DNA of 64,000 bases, from the NCBI GenBank assembly GCA_030645365.1, contig JAUSMB010000035.1, positions 1-64,000 of the forward strand, given 5' to 3'. A program made the position numbers and the translations under genes. The DNA is from Rugosibacter sp. GTDB taxonomy: Bacteria; Pseudomonadota; Gammaproteobacteria; Burkholderiales; Rhodocyclaceae. Below are positions 23,644 through 32,838 of this stretch, one piece after another. Position 1 is the first letter of the stretch. The number at the start of each line of letters is the position of its first letter. The notes beneath the pieces were generated by a model. That model was given only the letters and a program-made list of their open reading frames with translations. It was not told the DNA's origin and ran no database searches.

Positions 23644-25113
23644 ATGAAGTATCACGATTTGCGCGACTTTTTGCAGCAGCTCGAAGCCATGGGGGAACTC
23701 AAACGCATCGTTGTTACGGTCGATCCGCATCTGGAAATGACTGAGATTGCCGACCGCGTGTTACGCGCAGGCGGCCCGGCGCTGCTGTTTGAAAATCCTA
23801 CAGGACACGCTACTCCCGTATTGGCAAATCTTTTTGGGACGCCGCAGCGTGTTGCCTTGGGTATGGGGCAGACTGGTGACTGGAAAAAATCCCTGCGCGA
23901 AGTGGGTCAGTTACTGGCGATGCTAAAAGAGCCGGAGCCACCACATGGGATCAAGGATGCCTGGGAAAAACTGCCGCTGTTAAAACAAGTATTCAACATG
24001 CGGCCGAAGCTGGTTACTTCTGCGCCTTGCCAGGAGATTGTCTGGGAAGGACGGGATGTTGATTTGTCTCGTTTGCCGATACAAACCTGCTGGCCAGGCG
24101 ATGCCGGGCCCTTGATTACCTGGGGGCTTACGGTGACGCGCGGGCCACAAAAGAAACGGCAAAATCTGGGCATTTATCGGCAACAAGTGATTGCACCGAA
24201 AAAAGTGATCATGCGCTGGCTGGCACATCGTGGCGGTGCGCTGGATTATCAGGATCATTGCGCGGCATGCCCAGGCGAGCCGTTTCCTGTAGCCGTCGTG
24301 CTGGGGTGTGATCCGGCGACGATTTTGGGTGCGGTAACGCCCGTACCGGATGCCTTGTCCGAGTATCAATTCGCGGGCTTGTTGCGGGGTAGTAAAACGG
24401 AGCTGGTGAAATGCATCGGTTCGGATTTACACGTGCCCGCACGCGCCGAGATTATTCTGGAAGGCGTGATTCATCCGGGTGAGACGGCCCTCGAGGGGCC
24501 ATTTGGCGACCACACCGGGTATTACAACGAGCAGTCCGAGTTCCCCGTGTTCACCATTGAGCGCATCACCATGCGGCGAGATCCGATCTACCACTCAACC
24601 TACACCGGCAAACCACCGGATGAACCGGCCATGCTGGGCGTGGCGTTAAATGAAGTGTTTGTGCCGCTGTTGCAAAAGCAGTATCCGGAGATCGTGGATT
24701 TCTACCTGCCGCCAGAAGGTTGCTCGTATCGGCTGGCGGTGGTGTCGATCAAGAAGCAATATCCAGGGCATGCCAAACGGGTCATGTTCGGCATCTGGAG
24801 TTTTCTGCGTCAGTTCATGTATACCAAATTTATCATCGTGACCGATGATGACGTGGATGTGCGCGATTGGAAAGAAGTGGTTTGGGCTGTGACCACGCGC
24901 GTGGATGCGGCGCGTGATACGCTGATCGCTGAAAATACACCGATTGATTATCTCGACTTTGCCTCGCCGATGGCAGGATTGGGCAGCAAGATGGGGATTG
25001 ATGCTACCAACAAGTGGCCGGGCGAGACGGCGCGCGAATGGGGGCGACCGATTGCGATGGATGCCACCGTCAAGCAACGGGTTGATTTACTTTGGGGAGA
25101 GCTGGGACTATGA
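23644..25113 (+). CDS. ubiD: 4-hydroxy-3-polyprenylbenzoate decarboxylase
   Basis: [43 protein letters not shown]. Confidence 0.95.
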   Translation: MKYHDLRDFLQQLEAMGELKRIVVTVDPHLEMTEIADRVLRAGGPALLFENPTGHATPVLANLFGTPQRVALGMGQTGDWKKSLREVGQLLAMLKEPEPPHGIKDAWEKLPLLKQVFNMRPKLVTSAPCQEIVWEGRDVDLSRLPIQTCWPGDAGPLITWGLTVTRGPQKKRQNLGIYRQQVIAPKKVIMRWLAHRGGALDYQDHCAACPGEPFPVAVVLGCDPATILGAVTPVPDALSEYQFAGLLRGSKTELVKCIGSDLHVPARAEIILEGVIHPGETALEGPFGDHTGYYNEQSEFPVFTIERITMRRDPIYHSTYTGKPPDEPAMLGVALNEVFVPLLQKQYPEIVDFYLPPEGCSYRLAVVSIKKQYPGHAKRVMFGIWSFLRQFMYTKFIIVTDDDVDVRDWKEVVWAVTTRVDAARDTLIAENTPIDYLDFASPMAGLGSKMGIDATNKWPGETAREWGRPIAMDATVKQRVDLLWGELGL

Positions 25114-25526
25114 GTAACGACATTGAAGTCATTACAAATCGTGATAGCGGATTGGAAGGCCCGCGTGCCTGGGCGCATGTGATGTATGGGCTGCATGCCG
25201 TGTCGGCGTTGTCGGGCATCTTGACTTCGGCCACGGTGGTCGGCGCGTTTGTGTTTGGCTGGCCGTCGATTATTGCCATCATTATTAATTACTTTACGCG
25301 CGAACAAGTGCGAGGCACTTGGCTGGAGACCCATTGGCGCTGGCAGTTACGCAGCTTTTGGTTTGCTGCTTTATGGCTGCTGATTGCCGGGCTGTTGTTC
25401 GTCACCTTGATCGGGATTCCGGCAGCTATATTGGCCATCATCGGCACGGGCGTTTGGGTGCTCTATCGAGTGATACGCGGCTGGATGGCGTTGCTGGATC
25501 GCCGCGCCATGCCGTTGCCGGATTAA
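25110..25526 (+). CDS. DUF4870-like integral membrane protein
   Basis: Multiple TM segments; [45 protein letters not shown]. Confidence 0.7.
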   Translation: MSNDIEVITNRDSGLEGPRAWAHVMYGLHAVSALSGILTSATVVGAFVFGWPSIIAIIINYFTREQVRGTWLETHWRWQLRSFWFAALWLLIAGLLFVTLIGIPAAILAIIGTGVWVLYRVIRGWMALLDRRAMPLPD

Positions 25527-25549
25527 ACCTCACTGCGAATTGATGTTGC

Positions 25550-26341
25550 TCAGGGCGTGCTAAACAGGTACGCATCCATTGCCAAGGCACCCAGGGTCAT
25601 GCCGCGATGCACGACTTCAAATGACGCGTTCTCGTCTGCTGCGCCCAGCGCAACGTAGATCGGCAGCAGGTGATCGTCGGTTGGGTGCACGCGCACGGCA
25701 TGTGGGGCTTGCCGTCGATAATCAAATAGCGCGGGCAGATCGCGATGATTTAGCGCGTCAACAAACCAATTGCAAAATTCGCCAATGTGGGGCAGCGCCA
25801 CGCCCTCGGGGGCATCCCGCATTATGTCGCGCAGATTATGCGTGATGGCGCCGGAGGCCATGATGAGAACGCCATCTTCGCGCAGCGAGGTGAGTTGCCG
25901 ACCGAGATTAAAGTGAGCCTCGGGCGTGTCATTGGGCTGAATCGCGAATTGCACGACGGGAATATCTGCCTGGGGATACATGTAGCGCAAGGGCACCCAG
26001 GCACCGTGGTCCAACCCGCGATCCGCATCAACGGCGATGCCGGGGATGAGCCGACAGATTTTTTCTGCCAGATCTGGCGCGCCGGGTGGGGTGTATTGAA
26101 CTTCATATAACGGGGCGGGAAATCCATAAAAGTCGTGAATGGTTTCTGGATGTTTGGCGGCACTTACTGCAGGCGTGTGAGTCATCCAGTGGGCTGAAAC
26201 GGAAAGTATCGCGCGCGGGCGCGGCAGCCGTGCAGCGAGTCGCGCCCAGGCGGGCCCTGTGCTGCCCGGCTCGATAGACATCATGGGTGAGCCGTGTGAG
26301 ATAAATAATGTTGGAAACGGAATAGTAGCGGTAGGAGACAT
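25550..26341 (-). CDS. ygiD: 4,5-DOPA dioxygenase extradiol (class III extradiol ring-cleavage family)
   Basis: LFISHGSPMMSIEPG; GLDHGAWVPLRYMYPQADIPVVQ; ASGAITHNLRD. Confidence 0.92.
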   Translation of the reverse strand: MSPTATIPFPTLFISHGSPMMSIEPGSTGPAWARLAARLPRPRAILSVSAHWMTHTPAVSAAKHPETIHDFYGFPAPLYEVQYTPPGAPDLAEKICRLIPGIAVDADRGLDHGAWVPLRYMYPQADIPVVQFAIQPNDTPEAHFNLGRQLTSLREDGVLIMASGAITHNLRDIMRDAPEGVALPHIGEFCNWFVDALNHRDLPALFDYRRQAPHAVRVHPTDDHLLPIYVALGAADENASFEVVHRGMTLGALAMDAYLFSTP

Positions 26342-26412
26342 GGGGTGTCTTTCGTGATCAATAGCTTTGGTTATGGTAACTGGTGCTGAGGAATTTTCAA
26401 AAATCATTCTTT

Positions 26413-26436
26413 AAAAGTCGGCGCTGGTAATACGGC
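26413..26436 (+). repeat. 24-bp dispersed motif, ygiD-GNAT intergenic (23/24)
   Basis: AAAAGTCGGCGCTGGTAATACGGC. Confidence 0.9.
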
Positions 26437-26469
26437 GGCAATAGGCGTTCATGCAACGGTAAATCAAGC

Positions 26470-27012
26470 TTAGTGCCTAGTCAGCCAGAGGACACCACGT
26501 TTTAAGCGATGATCTTCAGGGTGGGTTGATAACTTAAACCCCAAACGGGAAACAAAGTTCAGCATGCGCGTGTTGTCCGCAAGAAAGTCACCAGTCATGC
26601 GCAAGAAGCCTTCCTCCTTTGCCGCAGCAATGAGTCGAGTCATCAGATGGTGGCCGATTCCCTGGCTTTGCCATTCATCGGCCACTACGATGGCAAACTC
26701 GCAGACTCCCTGTGTTTTTTCTGCAGGGTCTGCGGCGTAGCGGCAAACACCGATTTCTTCGCCTGTTTCCTTGAGCAAGACAATGAAGGCCATCGTGTGG
26801 TGGTAGTCGATATGTGTGAAGTGGTGCAGTTGTGCTGAGGAGAGTTCATTGAGTGTGCTCATGAAGCGTCGATAGCGAGTTTCAGGCGACAAATTTTTGA
26901 TGAACGCCTGTTCGCGCTCAATGTCTTCTGGCAGGATGGGCCGCGAGGTGACCCAGACGCCATGATTGGTTTTGAAGCTTGATGGCAAAAGATGCGCTGG
27001 GCAAGCGTGCAC
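26470..27012 (-). CDS. GNAT-family N-acetyltransferase
   Basis: ADEWQSQGIGHHLMTRLIAAAKEEGFLRMTGDFL; GTG start overlaps the upstream stop. Confidence 0.85.
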   Translation of the reverse strand: MHACPAHLLPSSFKTNHGVWVTSRPILPEDIEREQAFIKNLSPETRYRRFMSTLNELSSAQLHHFTHIDYHHTMAFIVLLKETGEEIGVCRYAADPAEKTQGVCEFAIVVADEWQSQGIGHHLMTRLIAAAKEEGFLRMTGDFLADNTRMLNFVSRLGFKLSTHPEDHRLKRGVLWLTRH

Positions 27013-28403
27013 TAGATGCTTTCCTTGATGACGCGTTCGCCGGGGTATTCAGCGATGCGGTCGACAGTACGTCCGTTCAGGTGATGCGCAAAGTGACGAT
27101 CGGTATTGAGAACATGATTGATCAGCCAGTCTTTGAGCATGTTTTTGACTCGAAAACCCAGATAAATATGATCTGCGCCATCGTTCTCAATTTCGCCCTG
27201 GAGTTCCTTGAGGTAATCGAAAAACCGCAGGTGTTGCCGCGTATGTAGTTCAAGAAACGGGTAGTTTTTGTCTTGCATTATTTGTTCTTGCAGTAAAAAA
27301 GCGTGTGTGGCGGCGGTACGTATTTGCGTCAATAGTGGCGATATCAGCGCCGATTTTTCTGCGTCAAAAGTGCGCGTTTGAATAGCGTGGATAAGACTGT
27401 TTATGTCATTGAACAAGTCTTGGTGTGCGGCATCCAGCGTAGCGATGCCCAAGGCGTATTCGTCATGCCACGCAAAGCTTGTTTCTTTGGCAGGTATGTT
27501 CGTCTGGTTAGGCAATTGCATGGCAGCTGCGCAGCGAAGCAGGTAAGCGCGAGCAGCACTATCGTCTGGAACATCTGCAAGGCAGCGCGAAAAATGTGCA
27601 TGGGCCGCAGAAAAATTTCCCAGGTGATAGTGCGCCAGCGCTTGCTGGAATATGCCCAGTGTGTTTTTCTTGGCAACGCGTAGCGCCGGAGGATCAGCAT
27701 CAACGACCTCATAAACGGATTGGTTGTCATGCTTGCCGCGTACGTGTGTACGATCGAGAAAACGCAGCGACCAGGGCTTGGTATTCTCAAGGCTGCTCAG
27801 GGTGTATTCGCTGATCAAAATCGGTACTTCGTATTCTTTGGTCAGACGTTCCAGCCGCGAGGCGAGATTTACGGCGTCGCCAATCACGGTGCCATCCATG
27901 CGGCCCTCGCCGCCGACCGTGCCAAGGATGACGATCCCGGTATTGATGCCGATGCCAATCTTGATGGGTTGGTAACTGGCACGTTCCCGGCCGGCGTTGT
28001 ATTCGTCAAGCTTCGCCAGCATGGCAAGACTGCAGCGCAGGGCATCGTCCGGCGAGTTGGGAAAGAGTGCCATGATGGCATCCCCGATATATTTGTCGAT
28101 GATGCCGCCATGCGCGGTAATGACGGGTTCCATTTGCACCAGGTAGGAGTTGAGGAAATTGAAGTTTTCCTGTGGGCTCATGCTCTCGGATAGCGAGGTG
28201 AAATCGCGAATATCGGAAAACAGAATGGTCATGGATTGCTCAACCTGCTGGCCGAGTTGTACTGTACGAATGTCATCTACACCAAGTAATTGGAGAAATC
28301 TCTTGGGTACAAAGCGGCTGTAAGCCGCTTCGGTTTCGGTGAGCTGTGCGGCTTCCCCGTGTGCAGCAGCTGGCGAGTGACTGGTGCGTGGCAGAGTGGT
28401 CAT
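27012..28403 (-). CDS. Class III adenylate/guanylate cyclase fused to a C-terminal hemerythrin domain
   Basis: Cyclase: ILFSDIRDFTSLSE, IIDKYIGDAIMALF, DGTVIGDAVNLASRLE; hemerythrin: AAHQDLF, HAFLLQEQ, HTRQHLRFF, HVLNTD iron-ligand pattern. Confidence 0.88.
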   Translation of the reverse strand: MTTLPRTSHSPAAAHGEAAQLTETEAAYSRFVPKRFLQLLGVDDIRTVQLGQQVEQSMTILFSDIRDFTSLSESMSPQENFNFLNSYLVQMEPVITAHGGIIDKYIGDAIMALFPNSPDDALRCSLAMLAKLDEYNAGRERASYQPIKIGIGINTGIVILGTVGGEGRMDGTVIGDAVNLASRLERLTKEYEVPILISEYTLSSLENTKPWSLRFLDRTHVRGKHDNQSVYEVVDADPPALRVAKKNTLGIFQQALAHYHLGNFSAAHAHFSRCLADVPDDSAARAYLLRCAAAMQLPNQTNIPAKETSFAWHDEYALGIATLDAAHQDLFNDINSLIHAIQTRTFDAEKSALISPLLTQIRTAATHAFLLQEQIMQDKNYPFLELHTRQHLRFFDYLKELQGEIENDGADHIYLGFRVKNMLKDWLINHVLNTDRHFAHHLNGRTVDRIAEYPGERVIKESI

Positions 28404-29068
28404 GATTTTTTTGCGGGCGTTAATTCAAGCAAGGGGAGCAAGGGCTTCCAAATGTGATCCAGTATTTTCGGTTGTGCTTTGGCGGTTGGATGTAAACCGT
28501 CGGCTTGAAAGGCCTGGCTATCTGTGGCAATGGGCTCGAGCAGAAAAGGTATCAAATTGATTTTTTCGCGTTTGGCTAAACGGCGAAAAACGGCTTCAAA
28601 GTGCTGTGTGTAGTCGCTGCCATAGTTGGGTGGCAGACGCATGCCGACGAGCAGGACGCGCGCTTGGTGTTGTTTGGCCCTCTTTATCATCATGGCAAGA
28701 TTGTCCTGCATTGTCGAGACGGGCAAGCCGCGTAGCCCGTCGTTGGCACCCAGGGCGAGGATGACGATGGCGGGGTGTGCTTGCTCTAATGCTGCGGCGA
28801 AGCGGGCGTTCCCGCCGGCTGTGGTTTCACCGCTGATGCTGGCATTGAGCACAACATAGGGTTTTTTGTTCTGCTTTAGCCGTTCGCCAAGCAAGGTCGG
28901 CCAGCTTTCGCTGACGGCGATGCCGTAGCCGGCAGACAGGCTGTCGCCAAAGACGAGAATGGTGTGTGGGGCGACTGCAGGAATTGCAGCAAGTTGTGTA
29001 GCATGCGCGTTTAAGGCGGCAACCAGGCTGATCAGCAACAGGATGAAAAAGGAAAAACGCTTGAACAT
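28400..29068 (-). CDS. tesA: GDSL-type arylesterase / acyl-CoA thioesterase I
   Basis: ILVFGDSLSAGYGIAVSESWPTLL; LGANDGLRGLPV; DGLHPTAKAQ; start MFKRFSFF at 29068 preceded by GGAG. Confidence 0.92.
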   Translation of the reverse strand: MFKRFSFFILLLISLVAALNAHATQLAAIPAVAPHTILVFGDSLSAGYGIAVSESWPTLLGERLKQNKKPYVVLNASISGETTAGGNARFAAALEQAHPAIVILALGANDGLRGLPVSTMQDNLAMMIKRAKQHQARVLLVGMRLPPNYGSDYTQHFEAVFRRLAKREKINLIPFLLEPIATDSQAFQADGLHPTAKAQPKILDHIWKPLLPLLELTPAKKS

Positions 29069-29741
29069 GAAAACTCCAGTGATTGAAGTACGGGCTTTGA
29101 ACAAAACGGTACCCAGTGGTGAGGGCACATTGTCGATTCTGCATGATATTTCGTTTGCCGTGAGCGCGGGTGAAGCGGTGGCCATCGTGGGTGCATCGGG
29201 TTCGGGTAAATCAACCTTGCTCGGCTTGATGGCAGGTCTTGATGTTCCAACCGCAGGCAGCGTACGTTTGCTGGGTGAAGATCTCGGGCCATTGGATGAA
29301 GATGCGCGCGCTGCGTTGCGCGGGCGGACGCTGGGTTTTGTGTTCCAGTCGTTTCAATTGCTGCCTGCGCTGACGGCACTGGAAAATGTCATGCTACCGC
29401 TGGAGCTGGCGGGGCAGGGCGAGGCACGCCCCATGGCGCAAGCGATGCTTGCACGCGTCGGTTTGGGCGCACGTCTGACGCATTATCCGAAACATCTATC
29501 GGGTGGTGAGCAGCAGCGGGTGGCATTGGCGCGGGCTTTCGCCCTGCGGCCGCAATTACTCTTGGCCGATGAGCCGACGGGAAATTTGGATGCCGCCACA
29601 GGGGCGCAGATTATTGATCTGATGTTTGCCATGAATGCCGAAGCGGGAACCACATTGATTCTGGTCACGCATGACAACCAATTGGCAAGCCGTTGTGGTC
29701 GCACGTTGCGGCTTGCCGAGGGGCGCTTGGTGGGTGCTTAG
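29067..29741 (+). CDS. ABC transporter ATP-binding protein (YbbA/LolD-like)
   Basis: VGASGSGKSTLLGLMAGLD; LSGGEQQRVALARAFALRPQLLLADEPTGNLD. Confidence 0.93.
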   Translation: MKTPVIEVRALNKTVPSGEGTLSILHDISFAVSAGEAVAIVGASGSGKSTLLGLMAGLDVPTAGSVRLLGEDLGPLDEDARAALRGRTLGFVFQSFQLLPALTALENVMLPLELAGQGEARPMAQAMLARVGLGARLTHYPKHLSGGEQQRVALARAFALRPQLLLADEPTGNLDAATGAQIIDLMFAMNAEAGTTLILVTHDNQLASRCGRTLRLAEGRLVGA

Positions 29742-29743
29742 TT

Positions 29744-29900
29744 ACCACTTATCAATCGCAGGCCGAACCGTCCGATATGAAAGCCCGCTGAGCTTCACGA
29801 TTTGCATCACGTCATATCCCTTGCGATGCAAGCGCATCACTTGTTTGCGTTGTCTTTTTCTATCTGCTCAGCATGGAAACTGATTCAGCTTTTTCAAAAT
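29744..29900 (-). pseudogene. IS630-type transposase N-terminal remnant (left flank of island)
   Basis: Minus strand encodes KRQRKQVMRLHRKGYDVMQIVKLSGLSYRTVRPAIDKW (IS630-type HTH); about 90 bp similar to 41990-42130. Confidence 0.8.
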
Positions 29901-29911
29901 CGAATCCACAC

Positions 29912-30784
29912 CTACGAGGCACGGTTCATGAACACGCCGCGATGGAAATTTAATCGCGCGATCCCACCGGGGCCATGACGACAACTCAGTGCATGCACAT
30001 GAGCGATTTCCGGTGGCTCATCTTTAATCGGGTAGTAGTAGTTTTCTCGATACAGCATAAGCAGCAAATCTGGCGATGGACATAACAAGCCCGCAGGTGC
30101 GTCCCCGGCACGTGGCCATTTGAATTTGCGTTTTTCAGGCTTCCTCAAGAGCCCGGATGTCAGTATGACCGCTACACCGGTATCCTTGATGAGCGCTCTG
30201 ATCTGTTTGACGATTTTTGATACTTTGCTTTTGCTGAGCAATGGCGCGAGCTCTGAAAGGGTGTCAATAATTACTATCTCTGGTTTGATGTCTATCGAGA
30301 TGTACTGATCAATTTTTTCCTTTATTGCTATTACAGTCAGCATGCCATCTTCGATGAAAAGCGGTGATGATTTGATCTCGTCCGCAGCACGGGTGATTTG
30401 CTCTTGATGTTCAGTAGCCACGTGGTTATATCGCAAATGGGTTTGTTCGACACCACTACGCAAGGCCAACAACCGTTGGATGATGATGCGTTTTTCCTTT
30501 GCCAAGCTGAATATTGCGCATGGGCGTTTTTGATCGACGGCAGCACTCAGTGCAATGGATAGCGCTAATGAAGTGGCCCCCATGCCAGGGCGACCAGCAA
30601 TGACATTGAAAGAATTCGGCATGATGCCGGTCGTTTGCTGGTCCAAATCTGAAAAGCCCGTTGAGATACCGCCCCATAGCGGGTAATTCTTTTGATCCTG
30701 CAAGTCTTCAATGCAGTTGTCTATGCAACCATCGATTGGCTCAACGCCATACGCTGCCCATCTAGATTTATCGATCATCATCAA
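29912..30784 (-). CDS. DnaB C-terminal-domain-like (RecA fold) protein lacking key catalytic residues
   Basis: STGFSDLDQQTTGIMPNSFNVIAGRPGMGATSLALSIALS aligns with DnaB STGFxDLDxxTxGxxPxxLxIxAxRPxMGKTxxA; later SLAK vs SLEM and SGLLR vs SQLNR. Confidence 0.85.
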   Translation of the reverse strand: MMMIDKSRWAAYGVEPIDGCIDNCIEDLQDQKNYPLWGGISTGFSDLDQQTTGIMPNSFNVIAGRPGMGATSLALSIALSAAVDQKRPCAIFSLAKEKRIIIQRLLALRSGVEQTHLRYNHVATEHQEQITRAADEIKSSPLFIEDGMLTVIAIKEKIDQYISIDIKPEIVIIDTLSELAPLLSKSKVSKIVKQIRALIKDTGVAVILTSGLLRKPEKRKFKWPRAGDAPAGLLCPSPDLLLMLYRENYYYPIKDEPPEIAHVHALSCRHGPGGIARLNFHRGVFMNRAS

Positions 30785-30938
30785 AAATACTCAAGCGAAA
30801 TGCAGTTGGCTGCGTGTCTGAATTGGTACTTGCTGTATTCGCGTTAAGCAGCAAGTTGTGCGCTAACTCGATTGATCGCATGGTGATTTACGTTACAACG
30901 CTGGTTGTCAAATCAGGGAATGTCGAGTAATCGATTGC

Positions 30939-32795
30939 TTATAAGGCAGCCACTGCGACATTGTGCTCTGCGCATATTGAAATCAAATCCGCTTGATCAA
31001 GAATCGGATCAGTCAGCAAGTGGGTCGCTATCGAATCCAGCATGTCACGATGGCCGCTTATCAAATCGACGACGTTGCGGTATTCATCCGCAAGAAATGA
31101 ACGCGTCAGGGATTCGACATGCGCGTACTCGGAAGGTGTGGGTGTGCCAAACACGATGGCAAGGTTCGATCCGGCATTGGCCGAATCATCCATTCCCGGA
31201 GCAAACCCGTATTTGCTGAACGCCTGCGTGGCATATCGTGTGGCTTCCTCCAGATCACTTATCGCGCCAACCGATACATTCGCCGATCCCGCAAAGACCT
31301 GCTCAGCGGCACGACCAGCCAACGCAATGCGAACCTGATGCAAAAAGTTCCGATACGTTGATTGTGACTCCAACGAATGCAGGTACCCATAAGACTCGAT
31401 GACCACGCCCTTGAAGGTGATCCCTTCTATGATCGTGGAATATTCGGGAATATTGCGACCACTGGAATCAAGCACCGCAACCAGGGCATGCCCAGCTTCA
31501 TGATAGGCAACCTGACGACGTATTGGCTCGTCATCGAGCGGTGCCTTATCGGATTCAACCGTGCCCCGCGCCCCAAAATCAAGCAGATCCAGAAACGTCA
31601 GTGGGCGATTCACTTGCCGTGACAGGCGCTTCATTGCCAGCGCTGCAAGACTTTTGGCGCGCTCTGAGTGATGGCCTGAAATTAACTTGCCAACCTTTGC
31701 TGTCGAACCGGTCAGCGAATCGCCGCATAGCGCCAAGCCAATGCCTTCAAGAAATTTTCTGCCAATCTGCTCATGCGACCATTTCGGCACAAAAAATCGT
31801 CGATCAAAGGCGCCAACTGCCCGAAGTGATTCGGCCAGGTCATCAATCTCATAGGCTGCAGTGGCGAAGATGACAGGTTTAGCAGGATCAAATCCCTTCA
31901 TGTAGCTCACCAGCTTTTTCCGGAAATCAGAGCGAGTGGCAATATCCTCCTCATCCGCATCTTTTTCTGCCTTTTCCAGCATCCAGTCGCCCGGTTCGAG
32001 AAAAATCATGATGGGTGCGTTATCGCTATAGGGATCTGATTCATTCAATGGAATACTCATGACTGCATCATCCGGAATTGAGACAAACGCCATTCCTGCA
32101 TCGCAGGCGATACGCTTGACTATCGATTCAGCGCGCTTCATGTTGTTGTGAGCAATGACGACGCCATGACCAAGAATTTCCCAGTTGTCTGCGCTGGCGC
32201 CATGGGCAATTGCCTCTTGAATCTCTGCCGACCAGCGTTGCAAACAGGCTGTCCCCGGCAAGGATTCCCAGGCAGGCAGGTCTGCATCGGCTAGCGATGT
32301 GGTGACCAATGGCTCTGGCGACTTAGACTTACCAAGGAGGCTCGCCAGCGCACTGGATGCTGTCTTGCCGGCATATGCGACTGCCGCAATGGCTGGCGCA
32401 TAGTCATCGAGTGTCGTGCAGGCCAATTGATCCATATTCTTGAGCATCGCTACGCTCAATTCACTGCCTTCAATATCGAGCCCGTATCTGAACCGAAAGC
32501 GCCCATCGTCCATCAGCAAATCGAGCGAACCTTGTTTGCAATTGGCGTTGATACGGGTAAAGAGCTCGGCAAGCTCACTGCGACGATTTGGTGGGATAGT
32601 TTGTTTCGAATACTGGTACAAGCAAACCCACTGCTTCTCAGTATCCATGTCAATAAACACGGAATAATTACCTGACCCCGCGTTGGATTGGTATCGGCAC
32701 TGCGCCTGCTTGCCATCCTCTGCGACATCGAGCGAATTCCCTTCAAATTGAGGTTCGCTCATCCATTCTTTGGTCACATCGATCAGGCTGCGCAT
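30939..32795 (-). CDS. YbjN-domain / degenerate FtsH-like AAA / M41 peptidase fusion protein
   Basis: C-terminal YHEAGHALVAVLD (M41 HEXXH) and GAISDLEEATRYATQ; middle GVVIAHNNMKRAESIVKRIACDAG aligns to FtsH Walker A, APIMIFLEPGD to Walker B; N-terminal ~130 aa YbjN-like; no TM segment seen. Confidence 0.85.
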   Translation of the reverse strand: MRSLIDVTKEWMSEPQFEGNSLDVAEDGKQAQCRYQSNAGSGNYSVFIDMDTEKQWVCLYQYSKQTIPPNRRSELAELFTRINANCKQGSLDLLMDDGRFRFRYGLDIEGSELSVAMLKNMDQLACTTLDDYAPAIAAVAYAGKTASSALASLLGKSKSPEPLVTTSLADADLPAWESLPGTACLQRWSAEIQEAIAHGASADNWEILGHGVVIAHNNMKRAESIVKRIACDAGMAFVSIPDDAVMSIPLNESDPYSDNAPIMIFLEPGDWMLEKAEKDADEEDIATRSDFRKKLVSYMKGFDPAKPVIFATAAYEIDDLAESLRAVGAFDRRFFVPKWSHEQIGRKFLEGIGLALCGDSLTGSTAKVGKLISGHHSERAKSLAALAMKRLSRQVNRPLTFLDLLDFGARGTVESDKAPLDDEPIRRQVAYHEAGHALVAVLDSSGRNIPEYSTIIEGITFKGVVIESYGYLHSLESQSTYRNFLHQVRIALAGRAAEQVFAGSANVSVGAISDLEEATRYATQAFSKYGFAPGMDDSANAGSNLAIVFGTPTPSEYAHVESLTRSFLADEYRNVVDLISGHRDMLDSIATHLLTDPILDQADLISICAEHNVAVAAL

Positions 32796-32800
32796 GATGG

Positions 32801-32824
32801 CTTCTCCATGGTGGTATGGAGAAG
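32801..32824 (-). promoter_or_regulatory. Perfect 9-bp hairpin enclosing the Shine-Dalgarno sequence of the FtsH-like gene
   Basis: mRNA 5'-CUUCUCCAU-ACCACC-AUGGAGAAG-CCAUC-AUG; SD GGAGAAG forms the 3' arm. Confidence 0.65.
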
Positions 32825-32838
32825 ATTATCAGGCTAAG

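Noticed and set aside
27335-27360. atatcagcgccgatttttct in the cyclase gene as another motif copy
   Set aside because: Only the ~10-bp core matches (about 16/24).
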